DNA from: CAVUXJ01 sp963814975
Lineage (GTDB): Bacteria; Acidobacteriota; Vicinamibacteria; Vicinamibacterales; CAVVIG01
Length of the DNA: 64,000 nt
Assembly: GCA_963814975.1 (NCBI GenBank)
Contig: CAWFFB010000035.1
Span: 372,001 to 436,000, forward strand
Direction of reading: 5' to 3'
How positions within the stretch are numbered: the stretch's first letter is position 1; each line of letters opens with the position of its first letter. Below are positions 38,200-46,998 of this stretch, one piece after another. A model generated the notes under the pieces. That model did no database searches and was not told the DNA's origin. It saw nothing but the letters and a program-made list of their open reading frames with translations. Position numbers and translations under genes: made by a program.

Positions 38200-39717
38200 T
38201 CAGCGCGCGAATGTCTTGTACAACTGGCCGCTTCGCGCCAGCTTCGCGACGACGCTGTGATGGCGGCTGTACGTGAAATAGATGACCAGTCCGATGAACA
38301 GCCAGACCGCCAGCCGCACCCAATTCTCCGGCGGGAGCGAGAACATCAGGACCAGACAGCAGAGGATGCCCAGCACCGGCACGACAGGGCCTAGCGGGGC
38401 TCGGAACGGCCGCTTCGCATCGGGATGCGTCTTCCGCATGATGAGGACCGCGGCGCACACGATGACGAAGGCCAGCAATGTGCCGATGTTCACCAGCTCG
38501 GCCAGGATCCGCAGCGGCAGGAAGGCTCCCATGATGGCCACGCAGATGCCGGTCAGGATCGTCGACTTCCAGGGCGTGCGGAACCGCTCGTGCACCGCGC
38601 CGAAGAACCCGCTCGGCAGCAGGCCGTCGCGCGCCATCGCCAGAAAGATTCGCGGCTGGCTCAACATCATGACCAGCAGGACCGACGTGATGCCCGCCAC
38701 CGCGCCGATCGAAATCAGGAGCTGCGCCCAGGGGAGTCCCACCTGCCGGAAGGCGTCGGATACCGGTGCGTCGATATTGATCTGGTTATACGGCACCATC
38801 CCGGTCAGGACGGCCGCAACGGCGATGTACAGGACCGTGCACAGCACCAGCGAGACGATGATGCCGATCGGCACGTCCCGCGAGGGATTGCGGGCTTCCT
38901 CCGCGTGCGTCGAAACGGAGTCGAATCCGATGTAAGCGAAGAAGACGATCGCGGCGCCGGCGAGCATGCCGACCGGTTCGCCGCCCGGCCCGGTCTGCCC
39001 GAACAGCGTGTTGCCGAAGAAGCTGATGCCGGTGAGCCCGAATGGCGCAAAGGGCGTCCAGTTCGCCGGGTTGACGTAGCGGGCGCCGACGACGATCACG
39101 AACAAGACGATCGCCACCTTGAGCATCACGATTCCGGCGTTGAACGTGGCGCTTTCCTGGATGCCCTTCACCAGGATGATGGTGACGAGCAGCGTGATGA
39201 CAATCGCCGGCAGGTCGAACCATGTGCCCGTCCCCGCCAGCATCCCGGTCGCGGGATCGAAGTCGAACGGCGCGTTGGTGAAGACCACCGGCAGCCGGAC
39301 GCCGAAGAAGGCGAGGAAATCCTGGAAGTAATGGGACCATCCATGCGCGACCGTGGAGGACGCGACCGCGTATTCGAGGATCAGGTCCCAGCCGATGATC
39401 CACGCAAACAGCTCGCCGAGCGTGGCGTAAGCATAGGTATACGCCGATCCGGCGACCGGCACCATCGACGCGAACTCCGCATAGCAGAGCGCGGCGAACA
39501 CGCAGGTGACCCCGGCGGCGACAAACGACAGCATCAACGCCGGTCCGGTCCGATCGTGGGCGGCCACGCCCACCAGCACGAAGATGCCGGTGCCGATAAT
39601 CGCGCCCACTCCGAGGGCCGACAGCTGAATCGGCCCGAGCACGCGGCGCAGCCGCTGTTCGCTCTTGAGCTCGTCGAGCAACATCTCGAGCGGTTTCTTC
39701 AAAGTCAGCTGATTCAC
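38200..39717 (-). CDS. APC-family amino acid permease
   Basis: A 505-residue inner-membrane amino acid transporter of the APC superfamily (cationic amino acid permease type), with 12 or more hydrophobic helices. The family motif GVGAIIGTGIFVLVG in helix 1 and AYIGFDSVSTHAEEARNP in helix 6 are clear. I chose the GTG at 39717, which has a GGAGG ribosome-binding site eight bases upstream, over an ATG at 39750. No substrate can be fixed; broad-specificity uptake is likely. Neighbours on both sides are divergent or unrelated. Confidence 0.9.
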   Translation of the reverse strand: MNQLTLKKPLEMLLDELKSEQRLRRVLGPIQLSALGVGAIIGTGIFVLVGVAAHDRTGPALMLSFVAAGVTCVFAALCYAEFASMVPVAGSAYTYAYATLGELFAWIIGWDLILEYAVASSTVAHGWSHYFQDFLAFFGVRLPVVFTNAPFDFDPATGMLAGTGTWFDLPAIVITLLVTIILVKGIQESATFNAGIVMLKVAIVLFVIVVGARYVNPANWTPFAPFGLTGISFFGNTLFGQTGPGGEPVGMLAGAAIVFFAYIGFDSVSTHAEEARNPSRDVPIGIIVSLVLCTVLYIAVAAVLTGMVPYNQINIDAPVSDAFRQVGLPWAQLLISIGAVAGITSVLLVMMLSQPRIFLAMARDGLLPSGFFGAVHERFRTPWKSTILTGICVAIMGAFLPLRILAELVNIGTLLAFVIVCAAVLIMRKTHPDAKRPFRAPLGPVVPVLGILCCLVLMFSLPPENWVRLAVWLFIGLVIYFTYSRHHSVVAKLARSGQLYKTFAR

Positions 39718-39779
39718 TGCGGCCCTCCGTAGCGGCCAAGAGTACACCATCGGAAGCCCGGCCGGTGTAGGCTTGAAGC

Positions 39780-40650
39780 GTGCAGCCAGGCGCTGTTCGG
39801 GCCCTCGTCGTCATGATCGCGCTTGGGACCATCACCGCCCGCGCGCAGCCGCGAAGCGCCCCCGACGTGTCCGCGATACTGATGCGTGTGGGCGAGCGGG
39901 TGCAGGAATACTACGCGCGCGCGCTCAGCGTCGATCTGCCTCGAGAGCGTGAGCCTGAGGCAGCTCGGTCCCGACCTGACATCCGACGGCAGCCCCGTGC
40001 GCCGTCTCGCGTTCGAGCTGCGGATCGGGTGGCAGCCGCCGGCGAGCGGCAGCGGTCCGCCCGAAGCGAGCGTGCTGCGCCAGATCGTGACCATCGATGG
40101 GCGTCCGCCGCGTCCCAAGGACACGCCAGGCTGCATGGATCCGAAATCGGTGTCGCCGGAGCCGCTGGCGATGCTGCTACCCGATCAACAGCAGGAGTAC
40201 GCGTTCCGGTGGGCAGGCACCAGCCGCATCAATGGGCGCGCTGTCGCGATGCTCGATTACCGGGCGCGCACGAAGGGGCCGGCCGAGGTCAAGTGGCGTG
40301 ACGACTGCGTCAGCATCGAGTTGCCGGGGCAGTCGCGCGGCCGGGTATGGGCCGATCCCGCGACCGGCGAGGTGTTCAGACTGGACGAGAGTCTGACGGG
40401 CACGTTCGAGTTTCGTGTGCCGAACGAACATCAGCGGATGGGCGGCCCGCCGTCGATGATGATCGAGCGCGCGGACACGTCGATCCGCTATCGCCCCGTG
40501 ACGTTTCAAGATCCCAACGAAACCTTGATGCTGCCCGCGTCGGTCGAGACGGTGCAGATCATCCGCAATTCCGGCGCCCCTCGCGTGCGGAAGACGCAGG
40601 TGTTTTCAAAGTATCGCCGCTTCGTCACCGGGGGACGCGTCATCGAATAG
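39780..40650 (+). CDS. Exported hypothetical protein (frameshifted)
   Basis: A secreted protein of about 290 residues. The N-terminal frame (GTG at 39780) gives a signal peptide ALVVMIALGTITARAQ and mature start DVSAILMRVGERVQEYYARALS; from about 39935 a second frame continues ICLESVSLRQLGPDLTSDG through WQPPASGSGPPEASVLRQ, a middle beta-rich region and the end FSKYRRFVTGGRVIE. One extra G (making GATC) lies at the junction. Such proteins are frequent in Acidobacteria, often with outer-membrane or sensor genes, with no known role. Confidence 0.7.
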
Positions 40651-40789
40651 CAGTTTTGTCAGCGCCAACGCACACTGCGCCTGGAGGATCTGTGCATCCG
40701 GTACGGCAGCGCGTCGCACCGGACAGGCGAGTAGCCATCAGAAGATGCTTTGGTCAGGGTGCCGACGACCGATGGAGCGGCAGACCCGG

Positions 40790-40858
40790 TCAACCACGAA
40801 GAGCACGACGCCTCAACCGAACGACTGTTCGTGTCCTTCGTGTCTTCGTGGTGATTGA
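40790..40858. repeat. Inverted CACGAAG repeat element
   Basis: Left arm ccacgaagagcacgac and right arm ttcgtgtccttcgtgtcttcgtgg are inverted around a spacer of about 17 bases, forming a strong hairpin in the spacer between two convergent genes (the hypothetical gene and ferritin). The unit is 9 bases (acacgaaga). The same unit is found at 61.4-61.5 kb. In this position it could act as a bidirectional terminator. The rest of 40651-40885 contains nothing I recognise. Confidence 0.7.
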
Positions 40859-40885
40859 TAGTGGAACAGGAATAGTGCCGCCAGG

Positions 40886-41395
40886 TCAGGCCTTGGCCTT
40901 GGCCGAAGGCATCGTCCGCGCGCCGAGCTCGCGGTCCAGGTCGAGCAGTGAACCGGGGTCGTCGCCGACGAGACGGAACCTCGCCACGATCTCACGCGAG
41001 GTCTTCTCTTCCTCCACCTGTTCGGTGAGAAACCACTGAAGCTCGGTCATCTCGGCGAACGCCTTGCTCTGGAAGCACAGCTCGTACAACGAATTGATCT
41101 GGGCGGTCACGCCCTCTTCCTGCTTGAGGGCGCTCTCGAACACCTCGGCGAACGACTCGAACTCGCGCGTGGGCTGCTCGATTTTCGTGAGCTCGACGAT
41201 CCCGTTCCGGGCCAGCACGAAGTCGAACAGCTTCATCCCGTGCTGATACTCTTCGAGGCTCTGCTGCTTGAGCCATCGCGAGGCGCCGGTGAACTTTTCG
41301 CGCTCGCAGAAGGCCGCCATCGCCAGGTACTGATACCACGCGGTGAACTCGGAATTGATCTGGACGTTAATCGCCTTCATCACATCGGCATGCAT
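40886..41395 (-). CDS. ftn: Ferritin
   Basis: A 169-residue bacterial non-haem ferritin that stores iron as ferric mineral in a 24-subunit shell. The four-helix bundle carries the ferroxidase residues: Glu16 (QINSEFTAWYQYL), Glu49 and His52 (SLEEYQHGMKL), Glu93/94 (ALKQEEGV) and Gln126 (LTEQVEEE). GAGGAG lies nine bases before the ATG. It stands alone on the minus strand, with the convergent inverted repeat at its 3' end. No Fur box is evident upstream. Confidence 0.92.
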   Translation of the reverse strand: MHADVMKAINVQINSEFTAWYQYLAMAAFCEREKFTGASRWLKQQSLEEYQHGMKLFDFVLARNGIVELTKIEQPTREFESFAEVFESALKQEEGVTAQINSLYELCFQSKAFAEMTELQWFLTEQVEEEKTSREIVARFRLVGDDPGSLLDLDRELGARTMPSAKAKA

Positions 41396-41528
41396 CGATC
41401 GCTCTCCTCAAGTCCGCTCAGCGGGAGCGTCTGCTTCGACACTCCTGGGCGCCACGGCAGGACCGGCTAGACCCTGCGGGCGCAATCCGATCAGGATAGC
41501 ACACCGTCCGCGCACGGACGTCCGGTGC

Positions 41529-43220
41529 TCAGGCGGAGCGGCCGGTCTGTTCGAGCGCCCGCACGCCGGACCGCATCGAGAACCAGCAGGTCGCCACACT
41601 CAACACCGCGGCGGCGAGGAGCGAGAGTGCCATCAGAAACAGTCGCAGCATCGTTGGCGAACGGACGCGGGCCCGACCCAGAAGATAGAGCGACGAGGGC
41701 CATCCGAGCAGCACAATCATGACGATGACGAAAAAGACCGCGACGATCATGAACGCGACGCCTCCGTAGGAGCCGGCCACCTGGCTCGCGTTCTCTGCAT
41801 TGAATCGCGGGTACCGCGCGCCGAGGCCTGTGGCCAGTCCAACCAGAGCCAGGCTCATGAACACGATGGCCGCCGCCGCCACCACCTTCAGGAATGGATC
41901 GATGCCCAGGAACTCGTTGGCGGTGATCGTCAGACCCTCCGTCAGGATGAATACCGGCACGAACCCGGTCCAGAACTTCGACCACAGGAAGTCGTGCATC
42001 GACACCGGACCGGCGCGGATGATCCAGAACGCCGCGCCTTCGGCCGAGACCGCGGGGAACACGAAGCGGACCGCAATCGTGGCCATGACGAAGCCCGCCA
42101 TCCCCAGGTTGACGAACCCGTAGACGTTCTTGATCACTCCACTCATGTACGGGATGCGGTCGAGATCGAGCACGCGAAAGTTGTACAGGTAGATCAAGAC
42201 CAGTGCAAGCAGCAGCAGAAGCTGCGACCACTGGCTGACGTCCCGGAGGAACACCTTCAGATCCTTGACCAGCAGATGCCGCCGCACGACCGACAGCGGC
42301 AGCCGGTGCACGACACGGTCCACGACCTGGAAGCGGGTCAACCGCGCCTTGCGAGCCTCCTGGGCGCGGCTGAAGCCGGCAAAGTGCCAGCGCTCGTTTG
42401 CGGCGCGCAGCACCAGCGTCAGGCCCAGGGCGGTCGTCCAGAGGGCGCCGACATGAAGCAGATCGTGTCCTCCCCGCAGGCTGGCGAAGAGCGTCTCGCC
42501 CGCCCAGAAGGACGGCAGCAGCGGGGTAACGGGAGACTGCATGGTCGCGAAAAATCCGGTGAGGTCGGGTAACGATTCGACGCGCATGAGCTCTTCGGGC
42601 TGAATGAACCGCATCAGCAGGACGAGGCTCGCCGCGAACAGCAGGCCCATGAGCATCAGGATGTCGCGTGCACGGCGGGCCGGAAAAACGTTGACGAGGA
42701 GCAGGGTAACGCCGGTTCCGAGCGCCACGGGGATGACCGCAAACGGCACCAGCGTGATCACCGCCGCGACGTAGAAGATCGCGGGCGCGCAGCGCCCGGC
42801 CCCGATTCCCGCCAGCACCGGCGCCAGAAAGACGACGACCATCCACGAGGCCTGACCGACCGTGCGCAGGAACCGCGCATGGAAGAGGCGGCCCGCCGAG
42901 ACCGGGGCGGCCAGCAGCAGCCGCAGATCCTCCGACAGGAAGAATATCGAGAGCGCCGTGACCACGCCGCTGAACGCCAGGAAGGAAAGGAACGTCAGGA
43001 AGAGCCACGACAGGCCAAGGCGCAGCAGATAGTCGCCGAGCTCCTCATACTGCGCCAGCTGCGTGGTCAGCCAGAACGATCCCGCGAAGAGCGCGGTGCA
43101 CACCAGGAGTCCGATGATCGAAAACATCGTGGCGCGCAGGACGTCGCCGCGTTGCCGTCGCCGGGCGCGATTGCGAGACGACCAGACCAGCGGCAACAGC
43201 AGGTAGGGGAAGGCGACCAT
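41529..43220 (-). CDS. ABC transporter permease (ABC-2/DUF-type, 16-TM-like)
   Basis: A 563-residue integral membrane protein with at least 12 hydrophobic segments in two halves. It begins MVAFPYLLLPLVWSSRNRARRR, has a cytoplasmic loop FHARFLRTVGQASWMVVV, and PSFWAGETLFASLRGG. No named family is certain, but gene order (ATPase just upstream, ATGA overlap) shows it is the permease of this ABC system. It is the last gene of the 49.8-41.5 kb operon. Such two-gene exporters often export lipids, peptides or antibiotics. Confidence 0.8.
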   Translation of the reverse strand: MVAFPYLLLPLVWSSRNRARRRQRGDVLRATMFSIIGLLVCTALFAGSFWLTTQLAQYEELGDYLLRLGLSWLFLTFLSFLAFSGVVTALSIFFLSEDLRLLLAAPVSAGRLFHARFLRTVGQASWMVVVFLAPVLAGIGAGRCAPAIFYVAAVITLVPFAVIPVALGTGVTLLLVNVFPARRARDILMLMGLLFAASLVLLMRFIQPEELMRVESLPDLTGFFATMQSPVTPLLPSFWAGETLFASLRGGHDLLHVGALWTTALGLTLVLRAANERWHFAGFSRAQEARKARLTRFQVVDRVVHRLPLSVVRRHLLVKDLKVFLRDVSQWSQLLLLLALVLIYLYNFRVLDLDRIPYMSGVIKNVYGFVNLGMAGFVMATIAVRFVFPAVSAEGAAFWIIRAGPVSMHDFLWSKFWTGFVPVFILTEGLTITANEFLGIDPFLKVVAAAAIVFMSLALVGLATGLGARYPRFNAENASQVAGSYGGVAFMIVAVFFVIVMIVLLGWPSSLYLLGRARVRSPTMLRLFLMALSLLAAAVLSVATCWFSMRSGVRALEQTGRSA

Positions 43221-43972
43221 CAGACGATCTCGTCGATCTCCTGGACCGCGCTTCCGCCCGTCAGCTTGAGGAAGACCACGGTCAGGTCTGGATCCCCGCC
43301 GCCGGCCATGACCCTGAGCTCGTCGACCGTCCCGCGCGCGATGATGCGTCCCTTGAGGATGATGCTGATGCGATCGCACATCTCCTGAGCCACTTCCAGT
43401 GTGTGGGTGCTCATCAAGATCGCCACGCCGTGCTGGCTCATGCGCCGGAACACGTCCTTGATCAGACGGGCGCCGCGCGGATCCAGGCCGACCATCGGCT
43501 CGTCGACCAGGACCGCCTGCGGACGGTGCAGGAACGCCGCGCTCATCACCAGCCGCTGTTTCATCCCGTGGGAAAAACTCTCGATCAGCTCGTGTTCCCA
43601 CCGCGCGAGCTCGAACAGATCGAGCATTTCCCGGATGCGGTCGTCCGTGCCGTTGCCGTCGACGCCGTACAGCCCGGCGTGAAAGCGCAGGAACTCGCCG
43701 GCCGTCAGCTTTTCGTAGACGAAGGGTCTGTCCGGAATGAAGCCGAGCGACGCTTTCGCCGCCTCCGCATTCGTCGCCAGGTCGTGCCCGTTGACGAGAA
43801 TGCGGCCGCCGGTCGGTTTGAGCAGGCCGGCGATCATGCGGATGGTAGTGGTCTTTCCCGCACCGTTCGGACCGAGAAAGCCGTGAATTTCGCCGGGCGG
43901 CACCTCGAGGGTGATGCCGTCCACGGCCGTGAAGCTGCCGTACTGTTTGACGAGATCGTGAACCGCGATCAT
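43220..43972 (-). CDS. ABC transporter ATP-binding protein
   Basis: A 250-residue nucleotide-binding subunit. Walker A FLGPNGAGKTTT, Q-loop around SLGFIPDRPFVYEKLT, signature ESFSHGMKQRLVMSAA, Walker B AVLVDEPMVGLDPRG and H-loop LMSTHTLEVA are all present. The signature is SHGMKQ instead of SGGQ, as in several ABC-2-type exporter ATPases. It starts with an ATG that overlaps the stop of the transglutaminase gene by three bases and ends overlapping the permease start, so five genes are translationally linked. Confidence 0.93.
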   Translation of the reverse strand: MIAVHDLVKQYGSFTAVDGITLEVPPGEIHGFLGPNGAGKTTTIRMIAGLLKPTGGRILVNGHDLATNAEAAKASLGFIPDRPFVYEKLTAGEFLRFHAGLYGVDGNGTDDRIREMLDLFELARWEHELIESFSHGMKQRLVMSAAFLHRPQAVLVDEPMVGLDPRGARLIKDVFRRMSQHGVAILMSTHTLEVAQEMCDRISIILKGRIIARGTVDELRVMAGGGDPDLTVVFLKLTGGSAVQEIDEIV

Positions 43973-45652
43973 CGCCGTGGCGTCGATGCGCACCAGCACC
44001 ATCCGCGCTTCGCCGCGGGCGTGGCGAGCGCGGGAACGTCGGCCACCGGCGCGCCGATCAGAATCGGCGTCGAGCCTGGGACGAGCTCGAGCTCGAGCAC
44101 CGTCATCTTCAGATGGCCAATCATCGGAAGGATCGCCGCCTGCCGGTCCAGGCCGCCACGAGCGAGCCGCACATGCGTCGCGTCGGCGGGAAACTGGTTG
44201 AACGTCGGATCGACGGGCAGCCACAGGCCGTGGTCCGCTCCTTCATTCAGAGTACACCTCGGGCCATGCGTGGTAGTAGAACGCGCCTCGCACGTAGACG
44301 AGACCAACCGCGATCCGGGCCGGGATGCGCGCCGCGCGGGCCATCGCCACATACAACGCCGTGTGCTCGTTGCAGTCCCCCACCTTGGTGCGCAGAACCT
44401 CGCGTGCCGACGGAAGACTGACCGTCGGCTTCTTCTCGAGGAGGCCATTCACGTACCGCGTGAGCTGCTCGGCGCGGGCGCGGGCGCCGGTAGCGCCGCC
44501 GACCGCCAGCTCGGTCTCGGCGACGATTTCGACCGCATCGCTCTCGATGAACGGCTCGGGCCCAAGATATCGGTGTATGTCGAGGTCAGCCGGCTCCGAG
44601 CCGAGACCGCGGGGATCGCGAATCTCGATGACGTCGCCCTCGACCGACTGACCCGCGCCCTGAAGGTCCGGGTGCGAGAGATCGGCTCCCTCCAGCCGCA
44701 AACGCAGCCGGCGCACATCGCGGGGATCGTCGATGCGGCCCTTCATCACCGGCACCACCGCCGCGGCCTGCAGCAGGTCGGTCTGTCCCTGCTTCGGCAC
44801 CGCCATGGCCCGCGCCTGATCGGCAGATTCCTTGATTGAAATCAGGCCGAGGGGACTTTCCTCGCGGATCACCTCGCCGGTGTCGGTCATCCACGAGGTC
44901 GTGTGCAGGCCGGAGAACGCCAGGCCGATCCGGAAGGCGGGAATCGACATGCTGCCGGCGCGCACAAGCTCGCGCTCCCCGACCTCGACGACCACCGGAG
45001 CGTTGCGCAAGGTCGCCGGATCAAAGACAATCCATTCGTACCTCGCGCCGGAGGTGAGTCCGCCGCTCGCCAGTCGTCTCGACAGGTTGAGAGCGAGCAT
45101 CGGGGGCTCGGCCAGCTCCCGTTCCTCCGTGCGCGTGCCGGACGCCGTGACCACCTCGAGCACGAGCAACCGGCCTTCCACGCGGCCCCGCACCTTGACC
45201 GGGCCGGTTCCGGCGTCGAGCGAGAAGGCGAACGAACGCAGGGCAAATCCATCGTCGACGCGTGCCGTCGTGCGCAGTTGAGCCAAGGTGGTCGCGCCAA
45301 GCAGCGTCATCTGAAGTTGTCCGTCCTCCTGCAGCTCGAACCCGTCGTCAACCGCCACCGTCTGGCTCACGGTAAACCCGATCTTTTCGCCTCGGTAATA
45401 CACGCCGCGCCACTGCGCGTTCGACCCGTACCGCGCGAGATCGGTGGCGAAATTGGGAGACGCCTGGAGATAGGACCGGTTGACCAGGACGGCCATCTGC
45501 AGCGCCCATAGAAGAAGCACGAAGGCAGACAGGCCCCTGGTCACCGAACGTGACCACGGCCTCGCGAACTTGAGCACCACCCCGGACAGGCCCTTCTCCA
45601 CGCTCGGTCGGTCCTCCTGCAGCGGCTTATCGGCCGCAACGAGCGGCCGCAT
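43969..45652 (-). CDS. Transglutaminase-like protein (frameshifted)
   Basis: A membrane-anchored protein of about 561 residues after correction, with a hydrophobic segment (FVLLLWALQMAVLVN) near the start and a large extracytoplasmic beta-rich region. The C-terminal transglutaminase-like domain has the triad: Cys in KVGDCNEHTALYV, His in FYYHAWPEVY, and Asp in WLPVDPTFNQFPAD. The frame breaks at about 44251, one extra base next to GTAC; the continuation to 43969 ends by overlapping the ATPase start. Likely a protease or amide-hydrolase of peptides in the periplasm. The ATG at 45652 is chosen; the frame is open further upstream. Confidence 0.82.
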
Positions 45653-45693
45653 GACCCAGGCAGACAAGAACCGAAGCCGGCGCGGCGGCCACT

Positions 45694-46998
45694 TCAGAAT
45701 GTACGCTCGAGCTTCTGTACGCGGATCACGGATGTGGTGGGTGAGCCCGTCGTCCAAGCGGCAAGCAGGCCATTGCCGGTCGCGGCAATCGCGGGATACA
45801 CGCCGGGTTCCGATGCGCTCCACGGTTGCCGTTCGAACCGGACGTGTCCGCTTTCATCAGCCACGCCATGTGCGGCAGCGATCCGGCGCATGCCGTTTGC
45901 TGCTTCATCCCAGACGACGACGACGGCTCCGTTCCGCCCGATCGCGAGTTGCGGATGACGCGGGACATCGACCGTCGGTATTCGCTCACGAGTGGAGAAC
46001 GTCCGGCCGTCGCGTGACATGGCATGAAACAGGGCTTTGCCCGGCTCGCCATGCTCGCTCAGCACGGTGGGCCAGATCACGTGCACCGAGCCGCGTCCAT
46101 CGGCGGCGATCGTGGGGCCGTCCTCCGGACAGCCATCGATCGCCCACCGATCGTCGCTGACGCGGGTGGGCGCGGCGAAGCTGCGCCCCCCGTCGGTCGA
46201 CGAGGTGAACGCGATGTCGCGGATGTTGCCGGGGTAGACATGCCGCCACGCCACATACAGTCTGCCGGCGCCGCCCGACGCGATGGCGGTCTTGCAGCAA
46301 TAGCACACGCCCTCCGCCAGGACCCGCGGCAGCGGCGAGCCATCGAGGGTTGCGAACAGCAGCTGCGAGAGCTGCGCCATCGCGATACCGTTCGGCTTGG
46401 GCGACATCATCGAGGTGGCACCGTCTTCTCGACCGTGGTGATGCAGCGCCGACACGCGTGCATCCTGCGCGGCGAGCCGACGGTGATCGAGCCAGACGGT
46501 GTGGACCCTGCCGGTGTCGTCGGCGTCAATCGCCTCCCATCCCCGGTTGCCGGGCGCATCCGCGCCAGGCACCGGTGAAGAGGGACCGAAGGTGCGGCCG
46601 GCATCGATCGAGCGTGCGGCGAGCAACGCCGTCGTGCCCGTGTGTTTCGCGGTCCAGATCACCGTGACCTCCTGGACGCCGCCCTTTCGTACCAGCGCCA
46701 CCCGCGGCGCTTGCTCCCCGTTCACGCTGGCCTCGCCGGCTCGCGAGTTGACGCGCGTCGGCGAGGAAAACGTCGCACCGCTGTCCCGGCTCGTCGCCGC
46801 GTAGATGTCGATCTGGCCCGAAGGCGTGGCGGCCGACCAGGCAATCGCGACAAACGACCCCTCGGCGGCCATCGACACGTTGGCGTTCGCACGGCCCGGA
46901 ACAGCGAGCGTGACCGGACCCGCCGCATTCAGGGGGATCAGCACTCCGAGGATGAGCAACACCAGAGTCCCCGACCGGCCCTTGATCAAAAGCTCCAT
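45694..46998 (-). CDS. BNR/Asp-box beta-propeller protein (sialidase-like)
   Basis: A 434-residue secreted protein with signal peptide (about 9-27) and a six-bladed propeller built of Asp-box repeats: SRDSGATFSSPTRV, SIDAGRTFGPSSPV, STDGGRSFAAPTRV and SRDGRTFSTRERI. True sialidases have three Arg residues binding sialate that I cannot place here, so substrate binding rather than sialidase activity is possible. Unusual cysteines occur in EGVCYCCKTAIAS and WAIDGCPEDGPT. The ATG at 46998 lies inside the end of the TonB receptor gene (13-base overlap), strongly suggesting a joint operon. Confidence 0.8.
   Translation of the reverse strand: MELLIKGRSGTLVLLILGVLIPLNAAGPVTLAVPGRANANVSMAAEGSFVAIAWSAATPSGQIDIYAATSRDSGATFSSPTRVNSRAGEASVNGEQAPRVALVRKGGVQEVTVIWTAKHTGTTALLAARSIDAGRTFGPSSPVPGADAPGNRGWEAIDADDTGRVHTVWLDHRRLAAQDARVSALHHHGREDGATSMMSPKPNGIAMAQLSQLLFATLDGSPLPRVLAEGVCYCCKTAIASGGAGRLYVAWRHVYPGNIRDIAFTSSTDGGRSFAAPTRVSDDRWAIDGCPEDGPTIAADGRGSVHVIWPTVLSEHGEPGKALFHAMSRDGRTFSTRERIPTVDVPRHPQLAIGRNGAVVVVWDEAANGMRRIAAAHGVADESGHVRFERQPWSASEPGVYPAIAATGNGLLAAWTTGSPTTSVIRVQKLERTF

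Noticed and set aside
38425..39732. Plus-strand open frame (435 codons) opposite the amino acid permease
   Set aside because: His/Arg/Asp-rich without hydrophobic core, and the opposite strand is a clear permease.
40886..41395. Fur-regulated promoter upstream of ferritin
   Set aside because: No sequence close to the 19-base Fur box was found in 41396-41528.
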